Shown: positions 1-6,397 of the stretch, piece after piece
Layout of the letters: each line of letters opens with the position of its first letter
How positions within the stretch are numbered: the stretch's first letter is position 1
NCBI GenBank assembly: GCA_903929895.1
Contig: CAIYWM010000741.1
Span: 1-6,397 of the forward strand
From: an uncultured Alphaproteobacteria bacterium
Lineage (GTDB): Bacteria; Pseudomonadota; Alphaproteobacteria; Reyranellales; Reyranellaceae
Direction of reading: 5' to 3'
DNA: 6,397 bases
Notes under the pieces: generated by a model
The model's input: the letters and a program-made list of their open reading frames with translations, nothing else
Told to the model about the DNA's origin: nothing
Database searches by the model: none
Position numbers and translations under genes: made by a program

Positions 1-660
<660 letters not shown>

Positions 661-668
<8 letters not shown>

Positions 669-1683
669 CGACCGTCTCCCTGGCAACAGGCGCGCCGACG
701 CCGCCACTGTCGTGCAGCCAGCAGGCCGCCCGAGTGGCGCCGGCCGGCATCAGGTTCGGGCGCTCGACGAGACAGCGTTGGCCCTTGGAGGTGCAGCGCG
801 GATTGAAGGCGCAGCCCGGTGGAATTTCCGTGAGACGCGGCATGGCGCCATCGATCTGCGTCAGCCGCTCGGTGCGCACGCCGAGGCTCGGGATCGAGCC
901 CATCAGGCCCTTGGTGTACGGATGCTTGGCGTGCTTCACGACCTCACGCACGGGGCCGATCTCGGCGACGCGGCCGGCATACATCACGGCGACGCGGTCG
1001 GCTGTCTCGGCGATCACGCCCATGTCGTGGGTGACCAGCATCACCGCCGTGCCGTGTTCGCGGCACAGGCGCGTGAGGAGCGCGATGATCTGCGCCTGGA
1101 TCGAGACGTCGAGCGCGGTCGTGGGCTCGTCGGCCACGATCAACCGCGGGCCCGCGCACAGCGCCAGCGCGATCACGACCCTCTGGCGCATGCCACCCGA
1201 GAACTGGTGCGGATAGTGGTCGATGCGCATCTCGGCACCGGGAATGCCCACCTCCTTCAGGAGTTCGATCGCCCGCGCCTTGGCCTGGCTGGCCGAGAGC
1301 GGCAGATGGGTCTGGATCGTCTCGACGAGCTGGCGGCCCACCGAATAGAGCGGATTGAGGCTGGTCAGCGGGTCCTGGAAGATCGCGCCGATCTGAGCGC
1401 CGCGGATCTTGCGCATCTCCTCGTAGGGCAAGTTGTCGATGCGCCGCCCTTCCAGCCGGATCTCGCCGCCGGCAACGCGGCCCGGCGGCTCCAGCAGGCC
1501 GATGATGGCGTTGCCGGTCAACGACTTGCCGGCGCCGGACTCTCCCACCACGCCCAGGACTTCGCCGGGGGCGATGTCGAAGGACACGTCGTCGACGGCG
1601 AGCAGCGTGCCCCGGCGCGTCGGAAACTCGATCCGCAGGTTGCGGACTTCGAGGAGCGGCTGGTTGTTCGATGCGGCGGCCAT
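661..1683 (-). CDS. DppD/OppD-type ABC importer ATPase with C-terminal cysteine (Fe-S type) domain
   Basis: First nucleotide-binding subunit of the importer, 340 aa, a usual length for the family. Motifs are Walker A GESGAGKS (47-54, K53), Q-loop IFQDPLTSLNP (Q103), signature FSGGM (161-165), Walker B LIVADE (181-186), D-loop TALD (189-192) and H-loop H219 in VTHD. All catalytic positions are intact. After about residue 255 comes the oligopeptide/dipeptide C-terminal domain (HPYTKGLMGSIP, then IPPGCAFNPRC), with cysteines C291, C297, C304 and C321 spaced CX5CX6CX16C. In a published DppD structure this cysteine set binds a 4Fe-4S cluster; that this protein does so is inference. The start ATG lies 9 nt after the DppC-type stop and has no good Shine-Dalgarno sequence, suggesting coupling to upstream translation. 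The 3' end overlaps the DppF-type gene by 8 nt. Confidence 0.96.
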
Positions 1684-1692
1684 CTGTCGTGA

Positions 1693-2634
1693 CTATCGCA
1701 GTTTCGGATTGAGGGCGTCGCGCAGCCAGTCGCCCAGCAGGTTCACGGCCAGGACGAGTGCCGCCAGCGTGACGCCGGGGAACACGGTGATCCACCAATC
1801 GCCGGATTGCAGCACCTCGTTGCCGAGGCGAATGAGCGTGCCGAGCGAAGGCTCGGTCGACGGCAGGCCGACGCCCAGGAACGACAGGGTCGCCTCGGTG
1901 ATGATGGCGAGACCCAGGTTGAGGGTGGCGATCACCAGCACCGGCCCGGTGACGTTGGGCAGGACGTGACGCACCATGATTAGCAGCGGCGACAGGCCGA
2001 TCACCCGCGCCGCCTGCACATATTCCTTGTTCTTCTCGACCATTACCGAGCCGCGCACCGTGCGGGCGTAGCTCACCCAGAAGGAAAGGCCGATCGCGCC
2101 GACGACGACGAAGATGGCGATCTCGTCGTGACGCTTCACCGAGATGAGGCCGCGCACCACGCCGTCGATGAGAAGCGCCACGAGGATCGCCGGAAAGGTG
2201 AGCTGGACGTCGGCCACCCGCATGATCACGGCGTCGATCGCGCCACCGAAGTAGCCGCTGATCAGACCGAGCGAAATGCCCAGCACCATCGCCACCGCCA
2301 CGGCGGCGAGGCTCACGATCAGGGACAGGCGCGTGCCATACATGATCGAGGACAGCACGTCGCGGCCCTGGTCGTCGGTGCCGAGCGGGAAGGCCCACTC
2401 GCCATCCGGAGACACCAGGACAGGCGGCTTCAGTCCGTCGCTGAGGCTGAGCGTAGCCGGATCGAACGGTGTATGCGGCGCCAGGACCGGCGACAGGAAG
2501 GCCACGGCGATGATCAGGAAGGTGGCAATCGCCGCCGCCACCGTCATGGGCGACGACTTGAAGCTCCACCAGACGTCGCTGTCGGACACACGGTGCAGCC
2601 AGCCCGAAAGGCCCGATCTCGATACCGCAGCCAT
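1693..2634 (-). CDS. DppC/OppC-type ABC importer permease
   Basis: Inner-membrane permease subunit, 313 aa from the ATG at 2634. It has a cytoplasmic N-terminus, a first membrane helix at about 31-52, a periplasmic loop ending in the DppC hallmark FPLGTDDQGRDVLS (82-95), and five further hydrophobic spans near 105-129, 143-160, 171-190, 221-246 and 271-294. The EAA loop that docks on the ATPases is visible at 194-216 (EYVQAARVIGL...VLP), and the C-terminus LGDWLRDALNPKLR is typical. A GTG at 2664 would add 10 residues (AARAWRDTD after the start) and overlap the DppB-type gene by 29 nt. I prefer the ATG at 2634 because it sits 1 nt after the upstream TGA stop and has GGCGGGA 7 nt before it. 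It forms the transmembrane channel with the DppB-type subunit; the substrate cannot be read from the sequence. Confidence 0.94.
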   Translation of the reverse strand: MAAVSRSGLSGWLHRVSDSDVWWSFKSSPMTVAAAIATFLIIAVAFLSPVLAPHTPFDPATLSLSDGLKPPVLVSPDGEWAFPLGTDDQGRDVLSSIMYGTRLSLIVSLAAVAVAMVLGISLGLISGYFGGAIDAVIMRVADVQLTFPAILVALLIDGVVRGLISVKRHDEIAIFVVVGAIGLSFWVSYARTVRGSVMVEKNKEYVQAARVIGLSPLLIMVRHVLPNVTGPVLVIATLNLGLAIITEATLSFLGVGLPSTEPSLGTLIRLGNEVLQSGDWWITVFPGVTLAALVLAVNLLGDWLRDALNPKLR

Positions 2635-2635
2635 G

Positions 2636-3628
2636 TCAGTGTCCCGCCACGCGCGCGCTGCCACCCTGGCTGCGCAGGCGAGGGTCGACGGCGAAATAGA
2701 GGAGATCGACGATGAGGTTGACCAGGACGAAGAACAACCCGATCAGCAGCAGATAGGCCGCCATCACCGGGATGTCGGAAAACTGCACCGACTGGATGAA
2801 GAGCTGGCCGACGCCCGGCCACGCGAACACGGTCTCGGTGACGACGGCGAAAGCAATCAGGCTGCCGAGTTGCAGGCCGGCGACGGTGATCACCGGGACC
2901 AGCGTGTTCTTGAGCGCGTGCCCGAAGTTGATCGCCCGGTTGGTCAGGCCGCGCGCCCGCGCGAACTTGATGTATTCGGTGCGCATCACTTCCAGCATCT
3001 CCGAGCGCACCAGTCGCATGATGAGCGTGAGCTGGAACAGGCCAAGCGTGATGGCCGGCAGGATCAGCGCCTTGAGGCCCGACAAGGTCAGGAAATTGGT
3101 GACCCACCAGCCGACCCTCACCGTGTCGCCGCGACCGAATGACGGCAGCCAGTGCAGCGTCACGGCGAACACCAGGATCAGGAGAATGCCGATCAGGAAC
3201 GTTGGCAGCGAAATGCCTATCAGGGAAATCGCCTGCAGCAGCCGGCTCGACCAGTGCTTGGGGTAGAGGCCGGTATAGACGCCCATCGGCACGCCGACGA
3301 ACAGCACGAACACGGCGGCGCAGAAGGAAAGCTCGAGGGTTGCCGGCACGCGCTCCAGGATCAGGCGGCCCACCGGCTCCGACGTGCGGTAGGACAAACC
3401 GAAATTGCCACGCGCCGCATTGGCGATGAAATGGAAGAACTGCACCGGCGCCGGGTCGTTGAGGCCGAGCTTCTCGCGCAGCGCGTCGCGCTCCTCCATC
3501 GTGGTGTCCTGGCCGACCATCGCGTTGACTGGATCGCCGACGTAACGGAACAGCGAGAACGCAACCAGACCGACAGCAAGCAGTACGGCGCTCGATTGCA
3601 GGATACGTCGGAGGATGAAGGCGAGCAT
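2636..3628 (-). CDS. DppB/OppB-type ABC importer permease
   Basis: Inner-membrane permease subunit, 330 aa, full family length. It starts with MLAFILRRIL leading into helix 1 (about 9-27). A periplasmic segment follows with the familiar DPAPVQFFHF...RGNFGLSY (58-80), then hydrophobic spans near 100-120, 132-156, 185-206, 243-264 and 290-311. The EAA coupling loop is EYIKFARARGL (218-228), and the end YFAVDPRLR (311-319) is characteristic of DppB/GsiC proteins. It pairs with the DppC-type subunit encoded 1 nt downstream. The start ATG at 3628 is well placed for helix 1 but has no convincing Shine-Dalgarno sequence: the nearest purine-rich block, GGA, is about 12 nt away. It is separated from the binding-protein gene by 109 nt containing a strong stem-loop, so its expression is probably lower than that of the binding protein. 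The family call is firm. Confidence 0.96.
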   Translation of the reverse strand: MLAFILRRILQSSAVLLAVGLVAFSLFRYVGDPVNAMVGQDTTMEERDALREKLGLNDPAPVQFFHFIANAARGNFGLSYRTSEPVGRLILERVPATLELSFCAAVFVLFVGVPMGVYTGLYPKHWSSRLLQAISLIGISLPTFLIGILLILVFAVTLHWLPSFGRGDTVRVGWWVTNFLTLSGLKALILPAITLGLFQLTLIMRLVRSEMLEVMRTEYIKFARARGLTNRAINFGHALKNTLVPVITVAGLQLGSLIAFAVVTETVFAWPGVGQLFIQSVQFSDIPVMAAYLLLIGLFFVLVNLIVDLLYFAVDPRLRSQGGSARVAGH

Positions 3629-3682
3629 TTGTGTTGGCGTGATCCAGTGGCGGGCCTAGCAAGAAAGGCACCAGAACGGAAC

Positions 3683-3715
3683 CGGCCCCGGGTGCAGGTC
3701 CTGCAACCGGGGCCG
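3683..3715 (-). promoter_or_regulatory. Intercistronic stem-loop between binding-protein and permease genes
   Basis: A perfect 9-bp GC-rich inverted repeat (CGGCCCCGG at 3683-3691 with CCGGGGCCG at 3707-3715) continues, after one G/A mismatch, into a further 5-bp stem (3693-3697 with 3701-3705) closed by a 3-nt loop. On the minus strand it follows the binding-protein stop by 22 nt and is followed by GTTCCGTTCTGG rather than a clean U-tract. It is therefore more likely a 3'-end stabiliser, processing site or partial attenuator than a complete terminator. Such elements after the first gene of binding-protein operons are known to raise the amount of binding protein relative to permease. The function here is inferred from position and structure. 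Confidence 0.7.
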
Positions 3716-3737
3716 ATTTGAGTTTGTCGTGGCGCCG

Positions 3738-5351
3738 CTACTTCACCGTGACGAAGCGCAGCGGGAAGCTGTTGTCGGCCGGCTGCACCAGGTCGATGTT
3801 CTTGCGCGCCGCCCACACCACCGCCTGCTGATGCAGGGGAACGTAGGCGAAATCGTCGACGTAGAGCTTGGTCGCTTCCTTGATCATCGCGTCGCGCTTG
3901 GCCTTGTCGGTTTCCTGCTCCATGGCGTCGGCCAGCTTGTCGAGCGCCGGGTTGGAATAACCGCCGGCATTGAACTGGCCCTTCTTGGTCGTCTTGTTCG
4001 GCGTCTGGATCAGCGCCTCGAAGACGTTATGGACGTCATAGGTCTGCGCCGGCGACCAGCCCAGCATGTAGAAGCTGGTATCGCCGGGCGACAGATCGGC
4101 TTTGCGCAGGATCTTGGCGAAGTAGAGGTTCCGGGTCTGGGCCCGGAGATTCACCTTGATGCCGATCTTGGCCAGCATCGCCACCACGGCCTGGCAGATC
4201 TTCTCGTCGTTGACGTAGCGGTCGTTGGGGCAATCCATCCCGGTCTCGAAGCCGTTGGGATAGCCTGCGTCGGCCAGCATCTTCTTGGCCTCTTCCGGCT
4301 TCAGGAGGGCCGGCCGCTTGTCGAGCTCCTTCATGTAGCCGTTGATGCCCGGTGCCACCATCAGGTCGGTGGGGAACGACTGGCCGCGCATCACGGTGCG
4401 CTTGATCGCGTCGACGTCGATCGAGCGATGGATGGCCTCGCGCACCTTCTTGTCCTTGAACGGGTTCTTGCCCTTGACGTTCGACTCGAGCAGCTCCGGG
4501 CGCTCCTGGTCGAAGCCGAGGAATACGACGCGTGTCTCGGGGCCTTCCAGCACCTTTATGTTGGCGTCCTTCTTGAGGCTCTCGGTGTCGGCCGGCGGTA
4601 CCTCGTAGGTCATGTCGATGTCGCCCGCCTTGAGTGCGGCGACGCGGGTCGCGGGGTTGGCCACCGGCGTGAAGATCACCTCGGTGAGGTTGTGGACCGG
4701 CTTGTCCCACCAGTTCGGATTGGCCACGAGAATGGTCTTCTCGCCGGCGCGCCGCTCCTTGAGCATGAACGGGCCGGTACCCATGGCGTTGCGGGTGGCG
4801 AAGTTCTCCTCGTTCTTGGTCATGTCGGCCGAATTGAGCGCGTTGTTCTTCTCGGCCCAAGCCTTCGACATCATGCCAAGCGCCGCCCATTTGTCGGCGA
4901 GCAGCGGATCGGGATACTTGGTCGTCACCTCGACGCGCAGGTCGCCGACCTTCTTGATCTCCTTCACGGAGACGAAGTTGCTGCCCATGTTCGAGCCGGG
5001 GCCGTTGGCGCGATTGAGGGAGAAGACGACGTCGTCGGCCGTGAGCGGCGTGCCGTCATGGAACTTCACACCCGGACGGATGTCGAAGACCCATGTCGTC
5101 GGGTCGGTCTGGCCCCACTTGGTCGCCAGCGCCGGCTCGAGCTTCAGGTCCTTGTCGCGGCGGATCAGCGGATCGTAGATGTTCGAATTGAAGGTGAGGA
5201 GGAAGGTCTCCTGCCGGGCGTAGGGGTCCATCGAGCTGACATCGCCCGAGTTGGCCCACTTGAAGGTCTTGGCGTCAGCCGACGGAACGAAGCCGAAACC
5301 GGCGCAGGCGAGCGCCGCCAGCGCCACTGAATGCCGCAGTTTGAAGTGCAT
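3738..5351 (-). CDS. Periplasmic substrate-binding protein, family 5 (DppA/OppA-like)
   Basis: Extracytoplasmic receptor that captures the substrate and delivers it to the permease pair; 537 aa, normal for the family. A Sec signal peptide is clear: MHFKLRH, a hydrophobic core at about 8-22, then SADA before K28, giving likely cleavage after A27. C16 lies in LAALAC but lacks the leucine three residues before it that a lipobox normally has, so a lipoprotein is unlikely. Family motifs include SMDPY (40-44), NIYDPLIRRD (57-66), TWVFDIRPGVKFHDGTPLTADDVVFSL (86-112, the family signature), GTGPFMLKE (191-199) and NPNWWDKP (211-218). The C-terminal lobe contains YVPLHQQAVVWAARKNI (503-519). I chose the ATG at 5351 because GAAGGGG lies 8 nt upstream and the signal peptide starts there; an ATG at 5390 would add 13 unsuitable residues (CMRTGTIEGVVF). 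It is first in the operon and divergent from an aminotransferase gene. The ligand may be a peptide, but this family also binds opines, nickel chelates and other compounds. Confidence 0.95.
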   Translation of the reverse strand: MHFKLRHSVALAALACAGFGFVPSADAKTFKWANSGDVSSMDPYARQETFLLTFNSNIYDPLIRRDKDLKLEPALATKWGQTDPTTWVFDIRPGVKFHDGTPLTADDVVFSLNRANGPGSNMGSNFVSVKEIKKVGDLRVEVTTKYPDPLLADKWAALGMMSKAWAEKNNALNSADMTKNEENFATRNAMGTGPFMLKERRAGEKTILVANPNWWDKPVHNLTEVIFTPVANPATRVAALKAGDIDMTYEVPPADTESLKKDANIKVLEGPETRVVFLGFDQERPELLESNVKGKNPFKDKKVREAIHRSIDVDAIKRTVMRGQSFPTDLMVAPGINGYMKELDKRPALLKPEEAKKMLADAGYPNGFETGMDCPNDRYVNDEKICQAVVAMLAKIGIKVNLRAQTRNLYFAKILRKADLSPGDTSFYMLGWSPAQTYDVHNVFEALIQTPNKTTKKGQFNAGGYSNPALDKLADAMEQETDKAKRDAMIKEATKLYVDDFAYVPLHQQAVVWAARKNIDLVQPADNSFPLRFVTVK

Positions 5352-5359
5352 GAATACAA

Positions 5360-5366
5360 CCCCTTC
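5360..5366 (-). promoter_or_regulatory. Ribosome binding site fixing the binding-protein start
   Basis: The minus-strand sequence GAAGGGG ends 8 nt before the ATG at 5351. It is the best Shine-Dalgarno match near the gene and selects this ATG over the in-frame ATG at 5390, which would place extra polar residues ahead of the signal peptide. Confidence 0.7.
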
Positions 5367-5436
5367 GATGGTCCCCGTTCGCATGCACAAGGGGGCCTCC
5401 CCGGCCGCCGTCCCTGCGTAAGCGATATTTCACACA

Positions 5437-5482
5437 AATTGCACCCCGGCTGTGAGCCCGTCAATTGCACAAAAAATTTGCA
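5437..5482. repeat. Three AATTGCAC-like direct repeats, possible operator
   Basis: AATTGCAC occurs exactly at 5437-5444 and 5463-5470, and a variant AATTTGCA occurs at 5475-5482. Their starts are 26 and 12 nt apart, roughly two and a half turns and one turn of the helix. They sit in the AT-rich centre of the divergent spacer. Direct repeats of this size in such a place often bind a transcription factor, but the regulator and the biological role are unknown, and chance in an AT-rich patch is not excluded. Confidence 0.4.
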
Positions 5483-5553
5483 TGGCCAGATACAGTGTAC
5501 TTCGGCCTCGGGCGGGCTATCGTGGTCCTCATAACAGTTCCTGGGGTACCGGC

Positions 5554-6397
5554 ATGAATGACGTTTCTCGCAGTTTCCGCGGCAATTCCAACGCTTCGCG
5601 GGACATTGCCCACCATCTCCACCCCTACACAAACTTCAAGAAGCACGAGGCGACCGGCCCCCTGACCATCGTTCGCGGTCGCGGCGTCTACGTGATGGAC
5701 GACGACGGCAAGGAATACATCGAGGGCATGGCGGGCCTCTGGTCGGCGGCCCTGGGCTTCAGCAACGAGCGGCTGGCGACGGTCGCCTACGAGCAGATGA
5801 AGCAGTTGCCGTTCTATCACGCCTTCAACCAGCGCTCCCATGAGCCCGCGATCAACCTCGCGGAGAAGCTGAAGTCGATGGCGCCCGTCGAGATGTCGAA
5901 GGTGTTCTTCGCCAACTCCGGCTCCGAGGCCAACGACACCGTCGTGAAGATGGTGTGGTACATGAACAATGCGTTGGGCCGTCCGCAGAAGAAGAAGATC
6001 GTCTCGCGCATCAAGGGCTATCACGGCGTCACCGTCGCCTCCGCCAGCCTCACCGGCCTGCCGACCAACCACCGTTCGTTCGACCTGCCGATCCAGGGCG
6101 TGTTGCACACGACCTGCCCGCACTTCTATCGCTTCGGCGTCGAGGGCGAGACCGAGGAGCAGTTTGCCACGCGCTGCGCCGAGGACCTCGAGGCGCTCAT
6201 TATCAAGGAAGGCGGCGCCGACCAGGTGGCCGCGATGATCTGCGAGCCGGTGATGGGCGCCGGTGGCGTCATCGTGCCGCCCAAGGGTTACTACGAAAAG
6301 ATCCAGGCGGTCTGCACCAAGTACGACATGCTGTTCGTCGCCGACGAGGTGATCTGCGGCTTCGGACGCACCGGCAACGTCTGGGGCAGCCAGACGA
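5554..6397 (+). CDS. Class III PLP-dependent aminotransferase (omega-amino acid/diamine-pyruvate type), C-terminus cut by window edge
   Basis: Fold-type I, subgroup III aminotransferase, expected to move a terminal amino group from an omega-amino acid or amine to a keto acid such as pyruvate, in the cytoplasm. I translated 281 codons from the ATG at 5554. Features seen are HHLHPYTNF (20-28), the cofactor-edge motif EGMAGLWSAALGF (57-69), the PLP phosphate-binding stretch ANSGSEAND (120-128), YHG (156-158) whose tyrosine stacks on PLP, CEPVMGAGGVIVPP (230-243), and ADEVICGFGRTG (263-274) with D264 contacting the pyridine nitrogen. The reading frame leaves the window before the Schiff-base lysine, so about 170-180 residues are missing if it has the usual length near 455. 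The start has GGGG 7 nt upstream, a modest Shine-Dalgarno match. The GMAGLW motif resembles beta-alanine-, putrescine- and GABA-pyruvate enzymes; the exact substrate is not decidable here. It is divergent from a peptide-family importer, suggesting linked use of an imported amine. Confidence 0.93.
   Translation, partial: MNDVSRSFRGNSNASRDIAHHLHPYTNFKKHEATGPLTIVRGRGVYVMDDDGKEYIEGMAGLWSAALGFSNERLATVAYEQMKQLPFYHAFNQRSHEPAINLAEKLKSMAPVEMSKVFFANSGSEANDTVVKMVWYMNNALGRPQKKKIVSRIKGYHGVTVASASLTGLPTNHRSFDLPIQGVLHTTCPHFYRFGVEGETEEQFATRCAEDLEALIIKEGGADQVAAMICEPVMGAGGVIVPPKGYYEKIQAVCTKYDMLFVADEVICGFGRTGNVWGSQT

Larger units (their letters stand above)
5352..5553. promoter_or_regulatory. Divergent intergenic region, probable shared promoter/operator region
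   Basis: These 202 nt separate the divergent starts of the binding-protein gene (minus) and the aminotransferase gene (plus), so both promoters should lie here. The stretch at about 5425-5500 is markedly AT-richer than the rest of the window and contains three AATTGCAC-like repeats and an odd palindrome TACAGTGTA (5491-5499). A minus-strand TTGACG (complement of 5459-5464) could serve as a -35 box, but the hexamer at the right spacing, CAATTT, is a poor -10. On the plus strand TACAGT (5491-5496) is a fair -10 without a well-spaced -35. I therefore do not fix either promoter. No small gene or RNA is evident. Confidence 0.65.

Noticed and set aside
944..2569. A 541-codon minus-strand open frame spanning parts of the DppC- and DppD-type genes
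   Set aside because: It is a +1/-1 shadow frame running across two well-supported genes, and its translation is low-complexity Arg/Gly/Ala/Pro-rich.
2635..2664. GTG start at 2664 for the DppC-type permease
   Set aside because: It needs a 29-nt overlap and has no spaced Shine-Dalgarno sequence, while the ATG at 2634 has GGCGGGA 7 nt upstream and follows the preceding stop by 1 nt. It remains possible.
3683..3715. The stem-loop as a full Rho-independent terminator
   Set aside because: Neither strand has a clean run of T after the stem, and the downstream genes have the order of a single operon, so complete termination is unlikely.
3729..5330. A 533-codon open frame on the plus strand fully opposite the binding-protein gene
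   Set aside because: Its product is an Arg/Gly/His/Val/Leu-rich sequence without recognisable domains, as expected from the complement of high-GC coding DNA; the minus-strand gene has a signal peptide and clear family motifs.
5448..5458. Small hairpin GGCT-GTG-AGCC in the divergent spacer
   Set aside because: Only four base pairs; not distinguishable from chance in high-GC DNA.
5461..6123. A 220-codon minus-strand open frame opposite the aminotransferase and its leader
   Set aside because: It overlaps both the divergent control region and conserved PLP-binding motifs of the plus-strand gene; no recognisable domain.

Overview
The window is high-GC DNA with tightly packed genes, strong G/C preference at third codon positions and long open frames on the opposite strands. 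It looks like a proteobacterium, most likely an alphaproteobacterium of the Bradyrhizobium/Rhodospirillales kind. That placement is an inference from composition and protein style, since there is no rRNA or other marker here.

From right to left on the minus strand (5351 down to 1) lies one complete-looking ABC importer operon of the peptide/nickel (Dpp/Opp) family. Its order is periplasmic substrate-binding protein (3738-5351), DppB-type permease (2636-3628), DppC-type permease (1693-2634), DppD-type ATPase (661-1683) and DppF-type ATPase (1-668, cut by the window edge before its H-loop). The last four genes are nearly contiguous: a 1-nt gap, a 9-nt gap and an 8-nt overlap. Only the binding-protein/DppB junction has a real spacer (109 nt), and it holds a strong GC-rich stem-loop at 3683-3715 that probably sets the ratio of binding protein to membrane components.

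Divergently, on the plus strand, a class III PLP-dependent aminotransferase (omega-amino acid/diamine-pyruvate type) starts at 5554 and runs off the right edge before its catalytic lysine. The 202-nt gap between the divergent starts contains the only AT-rich patch in the window and three AATTGCAC-like repeats, so it is the likely shared control region.

The working model is that the importer brings in a peptide or another amine-bearing compound and the aminotransferase deaminates a product of it. The sequence does not identify the substrate. I see no mobile element, CRISPR array, RNA gene or clearly new system; the window is an ordinary catabolic uptake locus, and the points worth a second look are mostly regulatory.
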